Source: Liolophura sinensis
Lineage: Eukaryota; Mollusca; Polyplacophora; Chitonida; Chitonidae
NCBI RefSeq assembly: GCF_032854445.1
Contig: NC_088302.1
Span: forward strand, 54,406,046 to 54,470,045
Length of the DNA: 64,000 bases
Direction: 5' to 3'
In this document: in pieces, positions 10,458 to 22,005 of the stretch
Layout of the letters: each line of letters starts with the position of its first letter
Numbering within the stretch: the first letter of the stretch is position 1
Translations under genes and position numbers: made by a program
The notes under the pieces: model-generated
What the model was told of the DNA's origin: nothing
Databases searched by the model: none
Seen by the model: the letters and a program-made list of their open reading frames with translations, nothing else

Positions 10458-13400
10458 TCAGACTAAAACGGTTATAAAACATAAGTTAATTACCAAGGCG
10501 TTTTTTGTAGCCCGGTCAACAAGTTTGAACTCATTTGTGTCAAGATCTTCAAAGGACTGCACAGGCAGAAAGTTGTCAACGATGCTTGCTGTGTCCGGTC
10601 CATCGCTGTCCTTTTGCAGTATTTTCATTAATAGCCTTCTTTGAGAAGACTGTTCCCTCAGGATGTCCTCGAGGGTAACTTTTATGGCACTCACTGCCTT
10701 CAGAATTTGAACGGCGGCGCCTACGAATTCATAGAAATTAGTAACAAAGTAACAAAACTTATGTTAATGATATGTGATAATTTCAATGAACAATATCAAC
10801 GTAGAAGAAATACCAGCTGTTAAACAGACACTAGTGTGCTAGTATCTGTATCGGATTCACTGTAGTGGGGTTTTTTTTTGCTGCTTGTTTTCTAATCCAC
10901 ACACATTTCCGTTACAGTGTCAAAACTGCCAAGCTCGCACCTGTTAGTGGATGTGATCCTTCGTTGTATTTTGTGCAACAGGAGATTCTGCAGTCTCGGC
11001 AGCGACCAGGGTTCTGAATGGAGAAGTTTGACGAATTTTAGTATAAGGCATGTTGACAATGTTTAGTTAGTCAACTGTACCAACTGTCAAACTCGTGGCT
11101 AATCGTTAGAGTTCAGACTGAAGCCTTCTTAAATCTAGGCGTCGAAACCGACATTCGCATTCGTATGAAGACAAAAAATCATCCTCTAACATATACAAGG
11201 AGCCATTTTGGTACAGTTTTTCTGTTATGTGAAAATTATTCGCACACATCTTAAAATCATTTACTAATACGCCATATGAATGTGAATTTAAGACATCTGA
11301 AAGGAATTCATTATAACATCTTAACTCAATGTCATGAAGGCCAAAACGGCCTGCCAAAGGAAGTGGTTTAATCAGCTGATGTTCATGTAAGGTATTGCGT
11401 TCAAACATGTACCTGGCTCTCCTTAGAGGGATATGTCGAATGCCGACTCCAGTTCCAATGCTGGAAAATCTGGCAGAGCAGGTGCAGGTGCAAGACGTTT
11501 TTGCTTCGGCTGCGTTGGTATGAGAGCTTCGTCGTCATCACTCTCGCTTGAGGGATATCTCTTTTGTTTGTGTCTGCAAGGGAATTATTTGGTGATGATC
11601 AATATCACACAAACATATGTAGAATGCACATTATATAGTACAACACTATTACTGTAAATCGGATGTATCTTCAGCTAACCTCAGTTTACATCGTCCATCC
11701 CGGTAAGTATCTGTGTGGGATAAGGCGATAAAACTTTGGTAACACACAATTATACCATTCTTATTTTTCCAATATAGACATGTTCGGTATTATTCCCCCC
11801 CCCCCCCCCCACCCCCACCCCCGACGAACAAGTGAAGTGTATCTTTCGCATGGATCAAACTTTCTTCCTTTCCAACACCAAACTTTTCTCGTTGTATGCC
11901 TGATATGGTCACCAAGAGGTTTCAATATTGTATTTTAATAAAGTAACACATATTTACATCAAATCATAAAACCTTATTCACAAGCATTTTATTCATGGCA
12001 CTTTTGTATCAACTTGGCTATCATGGGGAAAAACATTCAGAGGGATAAGATGTCTTGAATACTCACCAGCAGCAGACAGGACTCGCATGGTGTATGTGTC
12101 CCATGTCTCTGTGTCAAGCAGCAGTCTTTCTTTGACGGCCTTGTTAATACCGAAATGGAGGCCAATAGCACTTCGTTTTAGTTGGCAGCCAGATGGAGGT
12201 GGACCAACTCTATTTCATTTGTTTTTTTTTTTCAAAAACCAGAACAACATACATTTTGGACATTTTGGAGCAAATTTCATTTGTTCAGTACATTTACACA
12301 AAATGGGCTTGTGTGGTGTTATATTTACATTATTTTATACTTTTCTTGGATGATGTTGTTTCACAAGCTAACCGTGAGAAAATAAATAGGTTAATATCCT
12401 TTTTCTAAGTATTTCAGTCAACAGAATGAGAGATTTTCAGGAACATCTACTATAGTCTTTAGTGTGACAGATTTGTGTGGACAACTGGAATAACTACATG
12501 GATATTTCGGTATGGTAGTAAAACATATTTCTTTGCATGCCATGGACACTATCGACATAGAGATTGTCTTCCAGGCTGAAAACTTCATTGATTTGTAGAC
12601 GTGTCGAGTCCAACGTATAAGTGAAAAAGGGCTTATTCACTCTGAAGACCTGATAAACAACACGACCATGCCAGTATAGACGAGGAACAGGCAGAATTCT
12701 GTAGCTTTCCACCTATCCAACTCCGAGAGTGAACGAGGCTTCCTCGAAAATTCCCTTGGTATGTGTTTTGCTAACTGTATCAGGGCATTTGATATTTCAG
12801 TTTTCACTTGAAGCCCCAAACGAAGTTAATGGTCCCTTTCGTAAGTAAGATCAACAGACGGCGCATTACACCGAGAGCTACTAGGTGCATGTAACCGTTA
12901 GGAAAACAGGACACCATGGAAAACCATTGTGATTAGTGGACTTTCTCCGGTGTGGTGAGCCTTGTCTTCCTGTTTTTCAAGGATTCATTAGTCCTTAGCG
13001 GAGCGTTAGTTTCGGGGAACGTCATCTTTCCATCATACACCCCTTCTTGTGTGCGCTTTTCACAGCTTGAATAACCTGAGTGCGATTTGAGCCGTTTAAC
13101 AAATGCACGCGCTGGGGCTTCACACACAAACGATTTAAGTACTGCCCTTGTACGTTCATCCTTCATGGTGTATACCTACCCTTTGCAACCTTTCATATTC
13201 TTACATAAAATCCACTAAAAACTCATAAGTGTCTTTTGATTTTTCCGTGCCTAAATATAAGACAATGGTAAATGGCGTTGGCTTAGTCATGTTTTGAACC
13301 ATATCTAAAATAGGTCAAAGTTGTGTGCTGCTGCTCTTGAAAAGTGGCAAACCATCAGTATTTATTTGCAGATTAAGGATTTCAGGGTTTGTTAATTTGT

Positions 13401-13768
13401 GTCACTTTTAAGTTGTTGAATGAGACAGCTTTCAATACCAACATGATAGTAAGATCCACCACTAATTGCTTTTATACCATGAACTTTACCTGTACTTAAA
13501 AGAGTCCTAGGATCCTTGGGTAATGAAGGGTAATCATGTCGTAGAATGGTTAGGAGTTCCCCTAATGCTACATGTGGAATATTATTTAGTGTGGCCCACA
13601 TCCCCAATTTTGGGCAAGGTGGATTTCATTTTGTGTTTTTTCATCTGCTGTGTCTGAACTTTCTACTTCAGAATCAGAAGCTACATAATCGGTAGAGCTG
13701 TTAAGAATATCAATCGTATTGGTTTTGTTGCTATGGTTCCTCGTCCGAGACATATGAATTTTCCACAC
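10458..13768 (-). pseudogene. transposase fragments of the DNA transposon
   Basis: From 13,768 downward the pieces are: an acidic N-terminal part (13,768-13,610); an ordered block with ALGELLTILRHDYPSLPKDP and SGGSYYHVGIESCL (13,600-13,395); a cysteine-containing block with SFVCEAPARAFVKRLKSHSG, CEK and MTFPETNAPLRT (13,130-12,980); and the strongly conserved EFSRKPRSLSELDRWKATEF (about 12,745-12,685). Further pieces lie at 12,700-12,494 and 11,408-11,106, and a C-terminal piece with EDILREQSSQRRLL lies at 10,694-10,458. This order matches a large uncharacterised transposase family in molluscs and cnidarians that I know by motif. Frameshifts and stops, and possibly former introns, interrupt it. 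Confidence 0.6.
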
Positions 13769-14163
13769 CAGACCTGCTCACCTCAGCTGGCTGTTTAGTA
13801 CATGGGCTGTCTTGAAGTGTGACCCTTATTTGAGCTAGATGTGATCTTATATGCGCCAATATTAGTAAGATAATTTTTTAATTTCCCTCTTTATTCTCCG
13901 CCTATTGGTCCACTGAGACATTCTGTTTCAGATACATTTGTGTATGGATACATTAACATGTGAAAGTTGTTGTTGTTTTGTTGGAAGATCTAATTTTCCG
14001 AAAAATAACCTGATATAAAGGCTACTAGTTACTACCACCGAAATTTATGTGAAAACGTACTGAACTGATATGAATTTATTTGAGCAAAGTTTCACGCTTT
14101 TACGGCAAATTTTGCAAAAAATTCTTCACAGACTTCACAGACGACGTGTTGTTCAATGCGGTA

Positions 14164-14503
14164 TATACCACAATACATTTCACCGGAACATGCTTGTCAC
14201 ATCTGGGTCGAGATGGGCCCGATACCTGGTATACCACAATGCATTTCACCGGAACATGCTTGTCACAATTGGGCCGGTACTGGCCCAATACCTTGATTTA
14301 AGCCATATTTACCTGAGCTTGCCCGTTACAGTGCCGATATCGCGATATGTATAATACAGGGAGAGTTACGGCAAGTCAATGCCGGCTTGTAATTGCCGTC
14401 AAACGGCGTTATTTGCAGCAGGCGATCGATCCTGTGCCGGCCCGGTATAGCCTTCACATACCCGATAGTAACCTGTACTGGCCCAATATGGTAATGTTTA
14501 CTG
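14164..14503. repeat. right subterminal region with 66-bp tandem duplication
   Basis: Two direct copies of about 66 bp (starting near 14,165 and 14,231) share ATACCACAATnCATTTCACC and GGAACATGCTTGTCAC. They are followed by GGGCCGGTACTGGCCCAATA, which is nearly palindromic. Further GTACTGGCCCAATA copies run to 14,490. The motifs match those of the left end at 8,683-9,065. Confidence 0.6.
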
Positions 14504-14533
14504 GGTAATATATAGGTAAGAAAACCAGGACAG

Positions 14534-14852
14534 ACAGAAGCTACTGTGTTGCGCTCAGTAGCAAGACCGTCTGATATAGGTAAAGACCTCCAAAGACATC
14601 AAACGATGCAACGGTTCACAACTTGTGGTTAAGGAGCCAACCTTAACAGTAAAGGCCAGTAACCTTAAGGAAATGTGTACGTTACTTCCGTGTGAAAACT
14701 GCTCACGCCTGTCTACAAGGGAATTTCAGGACAATGATAGAGAACAATCGGTGAACCACCGAACAGTGTCCCAAACAAGTGACTACATAACGACACGTTC
14801 AGGTGGTCGAGTGAGAAAGCCAGGTCGCCTTGATTTTGAAGTGTTACAGTGA
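14534..14852 (+). pseudogene. Gypsy pol C-terminal tail
   Basis: After the DNA transposon, the Gypsy reading resumes with TEATVLRSVAR. It then continues in another frame to SDYITTRSGGRVRKPGRLDF and a stop at 14,850-14,852. A basic SGRxxKPxRLD-type tail is the usual end of this group's pol protein. This confirms that the transposon split one continuous Gypsy coding region. Confidence 0.65.
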
Positions 14853-16090
14853 ATACATAATAATTTTTGTGAAATGGAAGACAGTTTTTCAAAGTTAAAA
14901 AGAGTTTACTTTTAACACCCAGATAAACTGCTAAGATTTGTTAGAAACAGATTGCAAGAAACCAAATCAACTGATTGAAACTTGAATACTTAATTGGATA
15001 AGGTTCTTTTAACATTACGTTTAAGAATTGTTCTTTGCAGTTTAATTCGCCTTGAAAGTCTGATGTTGCCGTAGAGATTGATCTTTACAAAAGTCATAGT
15101 CATAGAGACTTCCTTAAAACATAGAAGTCTACACTGTATATATACAGAAAAAAGGATACAGGACACAGTTATCACAGAAATGTATGTAAAAAAAGTTTTG
15201 AAAGCCGGGAAGATGAAGTTCAGCATTGGGGATGTTGTAGAAGCCCTTATGAACGAGGTCAATCACTAGCGCTGAAATTGTCACGTGATAATAGGCTGTC
15301 ACGTCAAAAAACTTATTAGCTCTCGATTGTCAGTGTGGTTTCTTATAGCGGATATACAGACTTCGATGCAATACATTAGATTTTGAGGTTAGTTTAAGTG
15401 TTTAACCTGATGATTTTGAACGAACACATTTATGAGCAGGGAACTGAGAACAGCTGCCTGTGTCATTGTTAATACGTAATTGTTGGACAGGATACTGCAG
15501 CAACTTGTCAGGGTGAGCTGGCAAGAAAACTGCCGAGGGAGAGTCATTGTTGGAAGTAAAATTTTGTGACTGTGCATTATGTTTTCCTTAGAAAAGTCAG
15601 ATTTATTACGAAAACATCTTCCCAAAACATCGATGAAAGGGTCAGTTATCAGTCAGAAGATCCTGCTATGTTCGGTAAAATTCCCTGATAGATCGAGGAC
15701 GAGCATGGCCGCTAAAACACGACGCTTGTGTCTACGAGCATCGCCCCGATCGAGCGCCACACTGAAAAAAACATCGGCCCTTTGGGCACGAAACTGAGCT
15801 GATACTCTTTGGTTGGGTATCAGGCGTTTTTGTTTGTATTTTCTCATTGTCGTGTTGTTTATACCGATGGTACGGGAGAGTCCCTAGGTTTTGTGACGTC
15901 ACTCTACATAGCCATAACATGGAAAAATGGCGTCACCAAGTGAGTGGCTAGGTATTGACGGTTGTTTGCTATTTATGTTATTAATAAGCAGTGCAGAATT
16001 TTCAAAAAAAAATTAAAACGTTTCTGGAATACTACTTTATTAATTAATTCAACTTTAGTGGCTGACTTTATGTTCACTTTAGAAAAGGGG
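14853..16090. other. 3' untranslated part of the Gypsy copy or unrelated filler
   Basis: No family motif is seen on either strand between the pol tail and the 3' LTR. This is longer than the usual untranslated stretch in such elements, so further insertions are likely, but I cannot delimit them. Confidence 0.35.
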
Positions 16091-16273
16091 TGTGGTGTTT
16101 AGTACATGTGTACTTGTAATATGTTAGTGCATGTACACATATGACATGTAACGTATTGTATGATGGGACAGCTGAGCCGAGCCACATGGCATGACAGTAA
16201 ACGGACATATTTTACATCAGTCAACTCGTCTGTGCTGTTTTTATTTGCTGAGTGAACACGTGGTAACGCGACA
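16091..16273 (+). repeat. 3' LTR of Ty3/Gypsy element
   Basis: This is a direct-repeat partner of 2,985-3,206. It starts near TGTGGTGTTTAGTACATGTG and ends GGTAACGCGACA. It differs from the 5' copy by many substitutions and an indel, consistent with an old insertion. Confidence 0.6.
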
Positions 16274-16292
16274 CTCTCCGACTGCACGTGAG

Positions 16293-16437
16293 AATGTCTG
16301 TCAGCAACCTGTGGATGATCATGGGTTTCCCCGCGAGCTCTGCCAGTTTCCCTCCCACCATAATTCTGCCCGCCGTCGTATAAGTGAAATATTCTTGAGT
16401 GCAGCGAAAAGCACCAATCAAAAAAATAAATAAATCA
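16293..16437 (+). mobile_element. SINE, 5'-truncated
   Basis: The 3' body and tail of the same SINE family as 33,469-33,743: CAGCAACCTGTGGATGATC, TCCCTCCCACCATAATnCTG, ATTCTTGAGTGCAGCG, then an (AAAT)n-like end. The tRNA head is missing. The conserved body is typical of the V-SINE type family widespread in molluscs (RUDI-like, from memory). Confidence 0.75.
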
Positions 16438-16571
16438 AATGAAATATCGTCATTGCACGATTGAGTCTTTGCGAAGGTCAAAGTGCAGGCTAAGTATGGA
16501 AAAGCGCTCATTATCTTATACAGCTCGTTTATACTAACTATTGGTGACTACATTCTGATATAGTTTGGAGC

Positions 16572-16684
16572 ACTTCTGTGCCCGGTTTCCTCCCACAATA
16601 ATGCTGACCCCGTCGTACAAGTGAAATATTTTTGAGTACGGCGTAAAACACCCATTAAAGAAATAAATAAATAAATAAATAAAA
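16572..16684 (+). mobile_element. SINE 3' fragment
   Basis: Only CCCGGTTTCCTCCCACAATA, TTTTTGAGTACGGCGTAAAA and an (AAAT)n tail are present, matching the end of the window's common SINE. Confidence 0.75.
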
Positions 16685-17033
16685 TAACTGTTAACATAGG
16701 GTACAATCTCCGGAATGTGGAAATCATTGCTGTCCCACAAACGAGAACTAATTCACACTTTTTTGCTGTCTGTAATACGCATGTGAAACTCATTGGTTCA
16801 TCATGCCCATGAAGCTCCATCGTATGTAATATTTTACACACTTCTGTGTAGAATTGCTGTTTCAGTTGTACCTCACCTAAGATCGGAAATGTGTAGTGGC
16901 TGATTTATGTCATTCGTCCTTTCTTAATCTCGCTTGTTATTAAAATACGAAAACACAAGAGCGCTAAAACACGAAAATAAGAAATTGAGATATTAAGAAA
17001 ACTAAGAGTACAAGAATAAGACAATAAGAAAAC

Positions 17034-17123
<90 letters not shown>

Positions 17124-17135
17124 ATATATCAACAA
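16685..17135. other. intergenic DNA with (TA)n run
   Basis: No gene is seen. A (TA)n microsatellite with one interruption occupies about 17,037-17,121. Confidence 0.6.
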
Positions 17136-17137
17136 TG

Positions 17138-17258
17138 GAGACCAGTACTTCGGGAAATACAACCAGAAGTCCGTCACCACAAATCTCCGAATGCTACTCC
17201 ATCACCATCAGGGAGGCAGAGGAGACAGAACAACCCACAACCAACAACCAACCAGCCG
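17138..17258 (+). repeat. 5' tandem-repeat copy of Penelope-like element 3 (left of the Polinton)
   Basis: About 105 bp here match 26,084-26,190 in direct orientation (shared AATACAACCAGAAGTCCGT, CATCACCATCAG, GAGGAGACAGAACAACCC and CAACCAACCAGCC). The left copy ends directly at the Polinton insertion site and the right copy begins about 50 bp after it. Penelope-like elements often carry partial tandem copies at their 5' end. The simplest reading is that the Polinton inserted into the first of two such copies. Confidence 0.65.
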
Positions 17259-17264
17259 TACCTG

Positions 17265-17660
17265 AGTAGTATAGAAGGGACAGAACGTATCGTATTGTGG
17301 ACGTGGTTGGGAGGTGGAAGTGTGTCGTTGAGTCCGCGCTAAGAGCGAGACGCGTAACGCGAGGCTCGTGACCAACCAATGAGCGAACCTCCTTTAGCTC
17401 GTTCGCGCCCAAACGGACCTATGGGTGACCGCACAGTCTTCGCGCCTGAATTTCGTTGACGTTCCCTTTGAGCAACTACCCATTAACGAGGAACGTGATG
17501 CGTGACGGATCAATGAGCGATGCAGGCGTGTCGTTGAGTCCGCGCTCAAGGCGAGGCAAGTGACGGACCAATTCGAGGAGCATGCGCGTGACGGACCAAT
17601 GAGCAACAGGGGAGCGAAAACGTCGGCTTGTAAAGTTGGGTTGAGCAGCTCCATTCGTGC
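17265..17660 (+). repeat. Polinton left terminal inverted repeat
   Basis: The first 77 bases match the inverted right end closely (shared GGAGGTGGAAGTGTGT, then GAGTCCGCGCT). Beyond that, the two repeats share internal modules such as TGACGGACCAATGAGC and GGGGAGCGAAAACGTCGG in slightly different arrangement. The repeat unit with GACGGAnCAATGAGC occurs several times within the arm itself. Confidence 0.8.
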
Positions 17661-18924
17661 CAAAACTGACCAATGGGTGACCACGCGGTTTTGGTGCATG
17701 AATTTCGTTGACATCCGCGCGGATGGGATAGAATTAAGGTGTGTGAGCCGTGAAGAGAGCAAGTTAATCCGGCTACCATACCTGCCTATACAACGCCAGA
17801 CCACGTTCACACAAAGAGAGGCGCTACGCTATCAGTATGAAATGATCCGCTTCTGCTAACCCTCTGCTGCAAGACCCTGTGCCGAGGGAGGAGGAGGAAA
17901 GACTTCGACGAAGAAAGAGTTTACTTGTCGAACGTGCGCCAGGACATTTTCCAGACGGGGACAGCCGGCTCCGACACGAGCAAACGCAGCACGCCGAGCA
18001 GGGAGGAGCAAGCTTGACGTCCCCTACCTCCGCGGCACGGGGGGAGTTTACTTGTTGAACGTGCGACAAGACATTTTCCAGACGGGACAACTGGCAGTGG
18101 CATAAGAGAGCATACCACGTGGAGGGAGAGAGGTTTACGTGCCCTACGTCAGCCCGGACGCTTGCCCGACGGACGCAATTGTTCCGGCACCAGCAGGTGC
18201 ATGGGAAGACGCCTGGACGTGCTGAACACGGCAGGGCAAGTCACACACATACACACGCACTAGTATCGCATAGCTATAGTATCGTATAGCTGTAGTGTAG
18301 TGTAGTGTAGTCTAGTGTAGGAAGTCACACACATACACACGCACTAGTATCGTATAGCTATAGTATCGTATAGCTGTAGTGTTGAGTACAATGTTACAGT
18401 ATAACTATAACATTGTATAGCTATAATATAGTAAACCTACAGTCTGGTAATGGTACGGTCGCATAGCAGGGTGACTTGGTGTAAAGGTCTGGGGCGTATG
18501 ATAAATTATAAGCTTTTTTTACCTAATATTCTTGAGTACGGCGTAAAACACCAATCAAATAATAAATATATGTTGCCGAACACGTTTCTGTGGCCATATT
18601 CTCTGGATTTAGTGCCTTTTATGTAATACTGAAAAAACTAATAATTATTGGACATCACAGATGGCGCTGTATGGCTAATCTAAGCCCATTTGTTTCAATG
18701 GAATGTGACTTTACTATATTTATATTATACTCTATCATAGTCATATTCTGCTATAGTTATACTTTACTATAGTTATAAAATACTATATTTATACTCTACT
18801 ATAAATATACTATACTCTACCATTACTATTTTCCATATCATATCATACCGTACCATACCATACTGTACTGTACCGTACCCTACCGTACTGTATAGGCAGC
18901 ATTAGTGTTCCATCCGCAAGCATT
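17661..18924. other. Polinton left arm: tandem repeats and simple sequence
   Basis: A block with GAGTTTACTTGTCGAACGTGC and GGACATTTTCCAGACGGG is repeated near 17,920 and 18,045. A block with CACACACATACACACGCACT and AGTATCGTATAGCT is repeated near 18,243 and 18,327. A SINE tail fragment (CTTGAGTACGGCGTAAAACA) sits at 18,529-18,572. A TACCATACCGTAC-type low-complexity run lies at 18,840-18,895. No coding sequence is recognised. Confidence 0.5.
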
Positions 18925-20047
18925 TCTATCGCGGCAGGCCTGTGCAGGACCTCTACCAGTACCGGGTCAGTGATCTCGGACCCATATACGAATATCTGAA
19001 CGCTATCTATGACGACAAGCCAACCGCGTTCACCGTCTACTACAGCTTCGGTTACATCCTTCGCCACAAGGAGACAGGACAGGTGCGTTACTTTTACCCC
19101 AGCAAAGATCCATTCACCTGGGCGTAGCAACAACTTTTACTCGGCTCAACTCGTCCATCGCAGTGCACAGCGCTATAATTCCACCATGCGGTTAAACCTT
19201 CACAATCAGCATTTCAGCTACATCAAGGACATGGCTCGTTACACCCAATCACGTGCGAAGTGTGTCATAAGGCGTTTAGTAGGCCATATAAATTACGACG
19301 GCACGGTCAGTCATGCACCGACGCCGTTCAATCAACACACTGTTTTCGAAGTCTTGGCGGACATGGGTATTTACCTACTGGAAGGTGACGACAGGATATT
19401 CCCTTACCGAGCATGTTACGACTTTGAAACTTACCTGGCCCCTGTGGACGAAGCGATTACCGGCTCAACGAAATGGACGTCCTATCACATCCCCATGAGT
19501 GTTAGCGTAGACTCCAATGTGCACGACTACGACCAGGCCGTGTGCTTCATCTCTCCCGGTGATCCCCATGCTCTCGTCGAACAGATGATGGCTTACCTCA
19601 TCCTACACCAAGCCGTCTTACACTCGGTTTCAGGGAAACGATGAAGTTGTTGGGAAATTCCGGCTAGGGCAAAACCGTGACAAAAGAAAACCGACACGTG
19701 AATGTGAAAATCTGTGACCTAACAAGACGAGCAAGTTACTGTAGAGTGTACTGTGCCGTACCGTCGACCAAATTGATGACGACATCTTCGAAGTGGTGAG
19801 CAGCAAGAGGACCATTCGTTACAACCTGCCATTGCAAATAGGATGCATGGTGTACCAGTACGCCAAACTCCGTATTTTGGAGGTCTATTATGATTTCATG
19901 GTTCGTTTTCACAAGGCTGACTGGGAGTACTGGGAGATGGACACAGACACCGCGTACATGGCCTGGTCTGACCCGGACTGGGAATCCTTGGTTAAACGTG
20001 AGCTGCGGGCGGTATACGAGGCGGAGCATGACAAATGGTTGCCTTGA
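18925..20047 (+). pseudogene. Polinton DNA polymerase B remnant
   Basis: The N-terminal part (18,942-19,125) has QDLYQYRVSDLGPIYEYLNA and a stop. After a frameshift (19,130-19,641) follow FSYIKDMARYTQSRAKC and FPYRACYDFETYL, which is the exonuclease Exo I box with its DxE. Next come SYHIPMSVSVDSNV and VCFISPGDPHALVEQMMAYL. The third piece (19,760-20,047) has LPLQIGCMVYQYAKLRILEV and WEMDTDTAYMAWSD, the palm motif with paired aspartates. The central polymerase region is absent, so an internal deletion joins the exonuclease part to the end of the palm. The family assignment is firm; the gene is dead. Confidence 0.8.
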
Positions 20048-20330
20048 AGCGGTGATATCGGTGTGGATGTGTGGCAGTCCTTACGAATCAAAGTATTCTC
20101 CCCGGAGACGGAGTGGGTCTGGGCACACGTCTATGAAGACAGCTATCCAGTGTTGTCTGGGGCGGGTGCACGTGCCTGTGTTGATGACGCAGGCTCAGGG
20201 TGTGTTGTTCAGTTGGTAAGGGGAGTGGTCTGGAGCGTAGATATCCCCCATCACGGCCAGGGTGAATACGTCCGCTTGTATCACACGTCGCAATTGCATT
20301 GTGTCCATGTTTTTTTTGTTTGCTTTTTTT
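20048..20330. other. Polinton segment without recognised gene
   Basis: On the minus strand an ATG near 20,310 opens a 37-codon frame, but I do not recognise it. On the plus strand nothing matches the polymerase end. Confidence 0.35.
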
Positions 20331-20579
20331 AAAAAATTTTTTAACTCGAGAAGTCACAGAACACTTTTCGGCAATAAATGTTTCGTTTGCATTAAGACTC
20401 AATTCTATCCAAATATAACATGGTATTTCCACCAAACCGTGTTCTATCCAACGGAACGATTGTTTGACACTGAATTCCCAAAGCAAACATTGAACTATTT
20501 CCAAATGTGGACATAGCAGTTATCTTACATGTCCATCATTTGATATATCCGCTACTTTTATTTCTTCACTGACCGGTAT

Positions 20580-20960
20580 ATGTTTTTTGTTAATTCCTAC
20601 GTTAACTTAAGCTGTATTGCCTCCAACTGTATTTACTTGGTAACATGCAAGTGTGGTCAGCAGTATGTTGGGAATCCCACCCAGAAACTACATCTACGGG
20701 TGAGCCGGCGCCGTAAGTCCGTGCGCAAGAAACAATTGCAAATAGGCAAGCATTTCTCTGCCTCCGACAACGACTGGGACCATTTCAGCATTCAAATAAT
20801 AGAATCGGTTTATCCATCAGCAAATGAGACAGATGTCGAATTTGAACGTAAAATCCGTGACTGCGATCTTTTCTGGATGCTAGAGATTGGTTCAGTCTTC
20901 CCGTATGGGTTGAATGATAATGTTGTAGGATTCGGCAAAGTAACATCCAGCCATAAACGT
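20580..20960 (+). pseudogene. Penelope-like GIY-YIG endonuclease fragment (copy 2) inside the Polinton
   Basis: The frame contains NCIYLVTCKCGQQYVGNPTQ, a GIY-YIG-type endonuclease start with the cysteine residues typical of Penelope-like proteins. It continues with QIGKHFSASDNDWDHFSIQI and LFWMLEIGSVFPYGLNDN, the usual end of that domain. Only this 3' end is present; the reverse transcriptase is absent. This fits the 5'-truncated insertions that retroelements commonly leave. It lies antisense to, and just beyond, the Polinton capsid gene's 3' end. Confidence 0.75.
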
Positions 20961-21010
20961 AGACGTCGCATTCATGGTAGGAATGTCGGACATGACGCTT
21001 ATATTGTTCT

Positions 21011-21988
21011 ATGTCTATGACATTGTTAAATTCGGCGTAGCACACCACGTTAATGGTTTCCGGCAGTGGCCTGAAAAACCGCATCTTCAGGCACAAATCA
21101 CCTTTCTGGAAAAGGTTCAGTTGGTGATCGTCGTGGAGGTTGGATCAAATGGAAAAAAACAGCGTGTTGCCTTTGTCGAACGTGGTTGGAGTTCCCCTCG
21201 TCATGAAACACTTTCCCCGTGTTTGTAAAGCGGTTCATGTACGTTCTGACGAAATTCCCGGTCTCAAAGCCGGGTGTCAGAGGCTTGTCAGGAATTTGAC
21301 GTCCACCGACATGCAAGGCGACGAAGTTTGTGTACAAGTACTGGAAAACTACAAGTGCTAGCTCCCTTTAAAAGCCGTCTTGCTCACGCATCCCACCACT
21401 AAACGTGTCGGTAAGCTACCCAGAAATAGGTTTTTGTTCTTTGGTGAGGGTGTGGCCCCTTTGGGCACGGAGAAATACTTGGTCAGCACGCGGCACATAG
21501 GGTACTTGGCAGGGGCTTTGGCCAACGCTTTCAAATGCCCCAGTTGAACACCGCTGGTGACTTTGACTTTGCGCACAAAAATCAACACCTCCTCCAAGCT
21601 GGTTTTGTAATCGAGACCCTCCTCAGTGGACATCAAAGTAAACGCATCCTTGGACGGAGTGAGACGGATGCGGGCGGTCACGTTTTTGAGCGGTTGACGC
21701 CGTTGAAAGAGCATGTCGCAGTGCAGGCGCTTCAGCTTGTCAACATGGTGTTAGCCAAATCCAAAGAAGTGTCACCGTCCGCGTTGGTGACGAGAATTTC
21801 CACGGGCCCCCCTTCGCTCAGGCTGGCGATGGGACTGTAGGCATCCCAGCGACCTTCTCGAACGCTGGTGTCGGTGACATCTCTTGGTCAAGCGCGTTGA
21901 GGGCCTTAACAGTACTGGGCACAGGGTATTGGGAGAGGGGTGGTTGCCGCGTGAGCGTGTCTAAGCGCCGCGGCTCGACGAAGGTCAT
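21011..21988 (-). pseudogene. Polinton major capsid protein remnant
   Basis: Minus-strand pieces in order: GRWDAYSPIASLSEGGPVEI near 21,860; FTLMSTEEGLDYKTSLEEVL (21,650-21,570); VQLGHLKALAKAPAKYPMCR and NLFLGSLPTRLVVGCV (21,560-21,370); TNFVALHVGGRQIPDKPL (21,335-21,280); and the C-terminal FFRPLPETINVVCYAEFNNV (about 21,080-21,020). These match the double jelly-roll major capsid protein of Polintons. The order is right but the frame changes at least three times, and the middle is shortened. The start at 21,988 (MTFVEPRR) is a guess. Confidence 0.65.
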
Positions 21989-22005
21989 TTTCTTGGCATG
22001 CTACA

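Larger units (their letters stand above)
8681..14523 (-). mobile_element. DNA transposon inserted in the Gypsy pol gene
   Basis: An identical 11-bp string, ACCAGGACAGA, occurs at 8,670-8,680 and 14,524-14,534, on either side of the inserted block, and the Gypsy pol reading resumes directly after the second copy. The ends are related in inverted orientation: left AAACATTTACAAACTGGGCC versus right AAACATTACCATATTGGGCC (reverse complement). Each end carries further GGGCC(A/G)GTAC(T/A)GG motifs. Between the ends, minus-strand fragments of one animal transposase family occur in order. An EnSpm/CACTA-like family is my inference from the protein motifs. A 9-11 bp duplication is not typical of CACTA, so the superfamily is open. 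Confidence 0.6.
3010..16273 (+). mobile_element. decayed Ty3/Gypsy LTR retrotransposon with nested insertions
   Basis: Gag-like sequence (3.49-4.18 kb), protease and reverse transcriptase (6.5-7.25 kb), RNase H (7.5-7.97 kb), integrase (8.14-8.68 kb) and the pol tail (14.53-14.85 kb) occur in the canonical Ty3/Gypsy order on one strand between two related short repeats. Stops and frameshifts are frequent, so the copy is dead. Two foreign blocks interrupt it: an antisense Penelope-like element between gag and protease, and a 5.8 kb DNA transposon between integrase and the pol tail. The closest style is the K02A2.6-like gypsy group common in molluscs, but that placement is from memory of family motifs. 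Confidence 0.75.

Noticed and set aside
19009-19644. Single intact 211-codon gene
   Set aside because: Only the part from about 19,130 on matches Polinton polymerase. The first 40 codons are in the wrong frame relative to the real protein and arise from a frameshift.
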